Assembly (NCBI GenBank): GCA_937911865.1
Contig: CALDSK010000237.1
Span: 1 to 64,000, forward strand
Source: an uncultured Synechococcus sp.
GTDB taxonomy: Bacteria; Cyanobacteriota; Cyanobacteriia; Phormidesmidales; Phormidesmidaceae
Length of the DNA: 64,000 nucleotides
Direction of reading: 5' to 3'
Of this stretch, positions 59,825-64,000 are shown piece after piece; position 1 is the stretch's first letter; every line of letters begins with the position of its first letter. The position numbers and the translations under genes are program-made. A model generated the notes under the pieces. It made no database searches, was not told where the DNA came from, and saw nothing but the letters and a program-made list of their open reading frames with translations.

Positions 59825-60754
59825 ATGACTAAAGCTTTTTCAAAAAGTACAAGGATAAGTGTTGTCATTACTTGTTTTCGAGAAGGTGACTTATTGCGAG
59901 AAGCTGTAAGTAGTGTACTTCCTCAGTTGCCTTCAGAAATTATCATTGTCAATGATGCCTCTACTCATGAATCGACAAATAAAGTTTGTTGCGAGCTAGA
60001 GTCATTCCCAGAAATTACTGTCATATGGCGACAAGAAAATGGAGGTCCGTCAGTTTCTAGAAATCAAGGTTTCGAGAAAGCCAGTGGTGATATTTTAGTC
60101 CCATTGGATGCTGACGACTTGCTACCCGAAAATGCACTCAAATATCTGAAGAATGCGTTTGATAGCAGTTCGGACGTTGGATTCGTTTGTGGACCTTATT
60201 TACGACAAGACCGGCAGAGCCAACCAGCAAAAAGTGTTGTTCCTGCAGATGTCACGCTTCAAACTATGCTACGTGCAAAAAGATTTTCGTTGAGTTCGTG
60301 CTGGCAGCTATTGGGGACAACTCCGCTCAGAAAAACAGTTTGGCAACAAGTTGGTGGTTATGATCCAGCGTTTGGCGCATGCGATCTACATGATGTGGAA
60401 TTTTGGATTAGAGTGATTGCGTCAGGTTGTAGTCATATAACAATCGATAAACATATTTACACGTGGCGAAAATATCTTGGGAAGAATAGTGCTCAGGTGA
60501 CGCCACTCGCATGGTCTCAGATCGCCCAAAAGTATTTTGAGATTTATCAATCTCTCGGACTGAGATATCGTGCTTATGAATTACTTCTTATGGGCAGTAA
60601 ATGGCAAAATGACTTAGACAGGGTTAAATTTTTTCGAGAAAAACTTACCCAATGTGTAATACAAGGTCATTATCAGCTTTCTAGCGTAGTAATTTTACTA
60701 TTACCTACTTTCTTGTTTAGATTTCTATTTCAGAATTTAAGATATCGTCGGTAA
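59825..60754 (+). CDS. Family 2 glycosyltransferase
   Basis: The 309-residue protein has RISVVITCFREGDLLREAV, IIVNDASTHEST, GGPSVSRNQGFEKASGDILVPLDADDLL (DADD donor-metal motif, about 92-99) and WQQVGGYDPAFGACDLHDVEFWIRV. It is a GT-A-fold transferase of the same operon, 2 bp after the previous one. The C-terminal region is hydrophobic. Donor and acceptor are unknown. Confidence 0.9.
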   Translation: MTKAFSKSTRISVVITCFREGDLLREAVSSVLPQLPSEIIIVNDASTHESTNKVCCELESFPEITVIWRQENGGPSVSRNQGFEKASGDILVPLDADDLLPENALKYLKNAFDSSSDVGFVCGPYLRQDRQSQPAKSVVPADVTLQTMLRAKRFSLSSCWQLLGTTPLRKTVWQQVGGYDPAFGACDLHDVEFWIRVIASGCSHITIDKHIYTWRKYLGKNSAQVTPLAWSQIAQKYFEIYQSLGLRYRAYELLLMGSKWQNDLDRVKFFREKLTQCVIQGHYQLSSVVILLLPTFLFRFLFQNLRYRR

Positions 60755-60826
60755 TAACGATTTACTTTGATTGACGTGTGGGAAAACTTATGAATATAAG
60801 TTAATTCATAAGTAGTAGCTTTTTCA

Positions 60827-61636
60827 TTGATATCTCAATCGCAGCCTGAAAGCTTTTCTATATCATCATCTCGACATATCTTAGGGACCCGTGTTGATGC
60901 TATTAGCTATGCTGAAGTTTGTGATCGAGTCCAATCAGCAGTGCTATCAAAAAAATCTAGCTATATTGTGGCTGCCAACGTGCATGTTATCATGACAGCC
61001 TTTTGGAACTCAAAATACTTCCAAATATTGAAATCTGCTGAGATAGTTACACCTGATGGAATGCCTTTAGCCTGGGGGCTGCGGAGACTAGGTATACGTC
61101 GACAGCCTCGGGTGTACGGCCCGGACTTAATGCTTGCTCTGTGTAATCATGCTGCTGAATACAATTTGTCAATCTATCTGTATGGAGGTACAGCTTACAC
61201 ACTAGAAGAATTATCGATTAATCTAGAACAAAAATTTCCTAAACTCAGTATTGTGGGGATGCATTCTCCTCCTTTTCGCCCTTTGACACCCAAAGAAGAA
61301 TTGCAAGATATTGAGCGCATACGTCGTACAGGCGCAGCCATTGTGTTAGTCGGATTAGGTTGTCCCAAGCAAGAAGAGTGGATGCATCGACAGTTTGGTA
61401 AGCTCAGTGCGGTCATGGTTGGGGTTGGTGCAGCTTTTCGTTTTCATAGTGGTGAAGTTAAACAAGCCCCTGCTTGGATGATGAAATCTGGTTTAGAGTG
61501 GGTTTTTCGGTTGTTAAAGGAGCCATTGCGGCTTTGGTCTCGATATCTTCTTACAAATCCTGCCTTTGTATTCTTGTTTGGATTACAACTGACTGCCCAT
61601 TGTTTGAGCCAGATCCAACAGCAGATATCGAGGTAA
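60827..61636 (+). CDS. WecG/TagA/CpsF-family glycosyltransferase (GT26)
   Basis: The 269-residue protein has the family pattern: LGTRVDAISYAEV, ANVHVIMTAFWNSKYFQILKSAEIVTPDGMPLAWGLR (with the conserved TPDG aspartate, about 78-81), RVYGPDLMLALC, LYGGTAYTLEEL and VLVGLGCPKQEEWM. Members transfer ManNAc-type or related sugars onto polyprenyl-PP-GlcNAc. The start is a TTG; no ATG lies near. About 70 bp separate it from the preceding gene, so a new translational unit begins here. Confidence 0.9.
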   Translation: MISQSQPESFSISSSRHILGTRVDAISYAEVCDRVQSAVLSKKSSYIVAANVHVIMTAFWNSKYFQILKSAEIVTPDGMPLAWGLRRLGIRRQPRVYGPDLMLALCNHAAEYNLSIYLYGGTAYTLEELSINLEQKFPKLSIVGMHSPPFRPLTPKEELQDIERIRRTGAAIVLVGLGCPKQEEWMHRQFGKLSAVMVGVGAAFRFHSGEVKQAPAWMMKSGLEWVFRLLKEPLRLWSRYLLTNPAFVFLFGLQLTAHCLSQIQQQISR

Positions 61637-61729
61637 TAGCAACCTTAATACAATTAGTAGTACAAGAAATGATAAGTCGTGCTTTAGGCAAAAGGCATAT
61701 AGATGTGCACAGCTATTTAAGATTCGCTC

Positions 61730-63175
61730 ATGAAGCTCAAGACTGTTCGCTATCAAAACAACGCTTCTTCGAGTGACATCAGAGCTACTGGAAGAGCTGG
61801 AGCGCAGATTCAGTATTTACGTTGGCTTAGTGTGAGATCGTGTAGCTTAATCTTGAGCGATGTCGTAGCACTTGCGATGGCATGGCGCTTTGCAAGATCT
61901 CTCAACCATTTTTACTCTCCTATTCCAGAGGGCTTACTCTGGTGGGTTTGGTTGGATCTGCCTAGCCCATTTTGGATTTTTACGTTAGTAACACTGCTGA
62001 CTTTCTCTTATTTTGGCCTGTATCGTCATGCCCATCGTACGAAAAACTATGCTAAAGCTGGTCAGCTAGTAAGCCGTGTTTACATACTATTTCTAGTGTG
62101 TACTTATTTCTATGACCCGCATTTAGACTTGCCAAGATCTCTATTTTTCACTGCTTGGGCTAGCAGCATAGTTCTTATCGTTATCTCTAGAATTGTCGCT
62201 AATGTTTTGCTTTTTCAATTCGATATTGACAGGAAACCAATATCTGTCTTTCTGGTGGCTAATGCAAACAGACTTAGATCGCTTTCTCAACTGTTAGAAA
62301 AAAGGTCTCATTGTAGAATTATAGGCGTCGCAATTGCCACTACTGCCAACTCAGCTATTACCTTTGACTCTATTCTTAAACTTAATCCTGATGAGGTACT
62401 AGCTGAAAGTCTTCCTAATGTAGAACTCGCTTCTAGCTTATTCTGGCGCTTGCGTAGTGCTGGAATTCCTCTCCGATTGCTTCCTTCTAGTCGGGAAATG
62501 ACTTACCGGAGAGGCATCCCAGAAGTCTTCTCTACCCTTCCAACTCTACGCGTTGAGTCTTCCTTTTTTCCCGGATGGGATTATCGAATTAAGCGTGCTC
62601 TAGATATCGTGATCGCTGGAATAGGCTCAGTGTTTTGTATTCCTCTGTTTATAGTTATTGCGATCGCGATTAAATCGACCTCTCCAGGCCCGATATTTTT
62701 TCGCCAAGAGCGTGTGGGTCTTCACGGTGGAGTCTTCCATGTATGGAAATTTCGAACGATGGTTACGAATGCACCTCAGCTGCAACAAGCTTTAGAAATA
62801 CAGAGTAAAAACGACGTCTTATTTAAGTTACACAATGATCCTCGAATTATTCCCGTCGGACACTTCCTCCGAAAAACAAGCTTAGATGAACTGCCTCAGC
62901 TGTTCAATGTGTTGTTAGGTCAGATGAGCTTAGTGGGCCCTCGGCCCTTACCAATAAGAGATATTGCTAGGTTTGAGCCCTGGCATCATATACGCCACCA
63001 GGTGCTACCAGGGATTACAGGCCTTTGGCAAATTTCAGGCCGATCAGATATCGATGATTTTGATGACGCGGCTAGATTGGACCTTCATTACATAGATAAT
63101 TGGTCGCTCAACTTAGATCTAGAGATACTATTAGAAACCATCAAAATAGTTTGTTTAGGAAAAGGGGCATATTAG
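61730..63175 (+). CDS. Polyprenyl glycosylphosphotransferase (long WbaP/WcaJ type)
   Basis: The 481-residue protein has an N-terminal membrane domain (about four helices, residues 38-165), a CoA-binding-3-like middle domain (about 180-270) and the C-terminal sugar-transferase domain. The last part starts with a membrane segment (about 292-316) and carries KFRTMVTNAP, DELPQLFNVLLGQMSLVGPRPLP and LPGITGLWQISGRSDI. It attaches the first sugar-1-phosphate to undecaprenyl phosphate. The short homologue at 42599-43279 gives the window two initiating enzymes. A HIP1 site lies at 62660-62667. Confidence 0.93.
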   Translation: MKLKTVRYQNNASSSDIRATGRAGAQIQYLRWLSVRSCSLILSDVVALAMAWRFARSLNHFYSPIPEGLLWWVWLDLPSPFWIFTLVTLLTFSYFGLYRHAHRTKNYAKAGQLVSRVYILFLVCTYFYDPHLDLPRSLFFTAWASSIVLIVISRIVANVLLFQFDIDRKPISVFLVANANRLRSLSQLLEKRSHCRIIGVAIATTANSAITFDSILKLNPDEVLAESLPNVELASSLFWRLRSAGIPLRLLPSSREMTYRRGIPEVFSTLPTLRVESSFFPGWDYRIKRALDIVIAGIGSVFCIPLFIVIAIAIKSTSPGPIFFRQERVGLHGGVFHVWKFRTMVTNAPQLQQALEIQSKNDVLFKLHNDPRIIPVGHFLRKTSLDELPQLFNVLLGQMSLVGPRPLPIRDIARFEPWHHIRHQVLPGITGLWQISGRSDIDDFDDAARLDLHYIDNWSLNLDLEILLETIKIVCLGKGAY

Positions 63176-63204
63176 GTCCAAATACCTGTCCTATTTCATA
63201 AACT

Positions 63205-64000
63205 ATGACATTTATAGACAACGCTTTACTACTGAAGCCATTATGGAAAAATATGTCTTTTGAATGGAGAGGACAATACATCTCTCTCTTAGGGTTATTT
63301 GTTCTCTTAGGCTTTACATGGCTGCCAAATAGCTATCTGCGTATGGTCAGTTGGCCATATGTAGTTATTTGGCAAGCTGCTTTTCTTATCTTAGATCTCT
63401 GCTCAATTTGGTTGTGCCGCCAGTTCTCAGTATCTTTTAGACCACTTGGACATGGCCTAGACTGGGCAATGTGTTTAGTAGTTATTACGAGCGTTTTTTC
63501 TTCGCTCAATTCTGATTTCTCAATAGTCTCTTTTTGGAATCTTTCACTACTCTTCCAGTATGGTGTTGCTTTATATCTGGTAGTTAATTTGCTTAGAGAG
63601 GGGCCTTTAACCCGACATCATCTCTGGGTCATATTATCTACTTCAGGAGTTATCACGAGCATTATCAGCCTCGTTCTATGGCGACCAAGTCTTGATATGT
63701 GGTTTTATAGTGATTTTGATAGCGCTATTCGAAATCCCTTTCCCTTGGGCCATCATAATTTTGTAGGCGGTTATGAGCTAATAATGCTTCCTATTGTGGC
63801 GAGTTTTGCATTTACTCAGAAGGGGTGGAAGAAATGGTGCGCCTTACTCGCCACTATCTTAGTGTCAGTTGCTCTATATGCTAGTGGCTCGCGTGGTGCT
63901 TTGCTAGGAGCAATTTCTATGGGTTTGTTCTCAGTAACTTTCGGGGTGCATGCTCTTAATCATGGGAAGCTCAGGAGACGCTGGCTGATGAGTGGGCTAT
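63205..64000 (+). CDS. O-antigen ligase/polymerase-like membrane protein (3' truncated)
   Basis: An ATG at 63205 opens a frame that stays open to the end of the window (265 codons). The product is a polytopic membrane protein with at least six hydrophobic segments. Near the visible end it has GSRGALLGA, the arginine-glycine motif typical of the WaaL/Wzy_C superfamily; the preceding GHHNFVGGYELIMLP also fits. It may ligate the ABC-exported polymer to an acceptor or polymerise repeat units. The catalytic periplasmic loop and the C-terminus lie beyond the window. Confidence 0.8.
   Translation, partial: MTFIDNALLLKPLWKNMSFEWRGQYISLLGLFVLLGFTWLPNSYLRMVSWPYVVIWQAAFLILDLCSIWLCRQFSVSFRPLGHGLDWAMCLVVITSVFSSLNSDFSIVSFWNLSLLFQYGVALYLVVNLLREGPLTRHHLWVILSTSGVITSIISLVLWRPSLDMWFYSDFDSAIRNPFPLGHHNFVGGYELIMLPIVASFAFTQKGWKKWCALLATILVSVALYASGSRGALLGAISMGLFSVTFGVHALNHGKLRRRWLMSGL

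Noticed and set aside
61474..61776. 100-codon ORF bridging the TagA-like gene and the next gene
   Set aside because: It overlaps the 3' end of a well-supported glycosyltransferase in another frame and resembles no protein.
49189..64000. Prophage or transposon as origin of the A+T-rich island
   Set aside because: No integrase, transposase, terminal repeats or tRNA-linked attachment site is visible; all genes fit polysaccharide synthesis, although the far end is outside the window.

Overview
The window is a stretch of cyanobacterial chromosome. The evidence is the dense occurrence of the HIP1 octamer GCGATCGC (at least a dozen copies in the first 12 kb) together with genes for chlorophyll synthesis (chlP, a bciB-type 8-vinyl reductase, hemB), a phycobilisome-related HEAT-repeat protein, PAM68, the NTRC thioredoxin reductase/thioredoxin fusion, a KaiC-like ATPase, a HetZ-related protein and a probable carboxysome-positioning pair. 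A filamentous or unicellular Leptolyngbya/Synechococcales-type organism fits, but the species cannot be fixed from the sequence. No rRNA, tRNA, transposase or CRISPR array was seen.

Layout. 1-4282: the 3' end of a membrane-tailed globin gene, then a same-strand group with a pentaheme and a hexaheme c-type cytochrome, a Tll0287-like monoheme lipoprotein, a four-histidine membrane cytochrome b, a membrane-anchored TxlA-like thioredoxin and a small membrane protein; this looks like an extracytoplasmic electron-transfer module. 4389-13427: an M48 metallopeptidase, a two-component system (CHASE3 kinase and OmpR-type regulator) bracketed by two exported proteins with OB-fold-like character, bciB and nei. 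13723-19322: a five-domain response regulator, a PAS/GAF/PAS histidine kinase and a single-domain receiver. 19741-26583: small zinc-ribbon protein, calcium-motif lipoprotein, AEC transporter, NblB-like protein, a 1-kb non-coding stretch with several hairpins, an anti-sigma-factor-like ATPase and asnS. 26698-30083: a ParA/coiled-coil pair (candidate McdAB), a DsbA-like protein and a two-TM protein. 30155-36083 (minus strand): hslO, chlP, a pseudo-receiver histidine kinase and a double-domain KaiC homologue with altered catalytic residues. 36267-47632: nurA, an FHA-containing class A penicillin-binding protein, lspA, bioY, hemB, a sugar-phosphate transferase, the HetZ-related gene, pam68, rpsO and NTRC.

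47813-64000: a GHL10-type hydrolase, then a long same-strand polysaccharide cluster: ABC exporter (Wzm/Wzt), several glycosyltransferases, methyltransferases, a cupin/aminotransferase/methyltransferase trio suggesting an N-methylated amino sugar, a TagA-type transferase, a polyprenyl glycosylphosphotransferase and the start of an O-antigen ligase/polymerase. This cluster is visibly more A+T-rich and holds only two HIP1 sites in about 15 kb, so it is a compositional island.

A striking genome-wide feature is the set of short perfect or near-perfect tandem arrays (unit 13-19 bp, 2-6 copies) in many spacers, each with its own sequence and often touching a start or stop codon. At least one also lies in frame within a coding region. 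They look like the product of a local duplication process rather than a dispersed repeat family.
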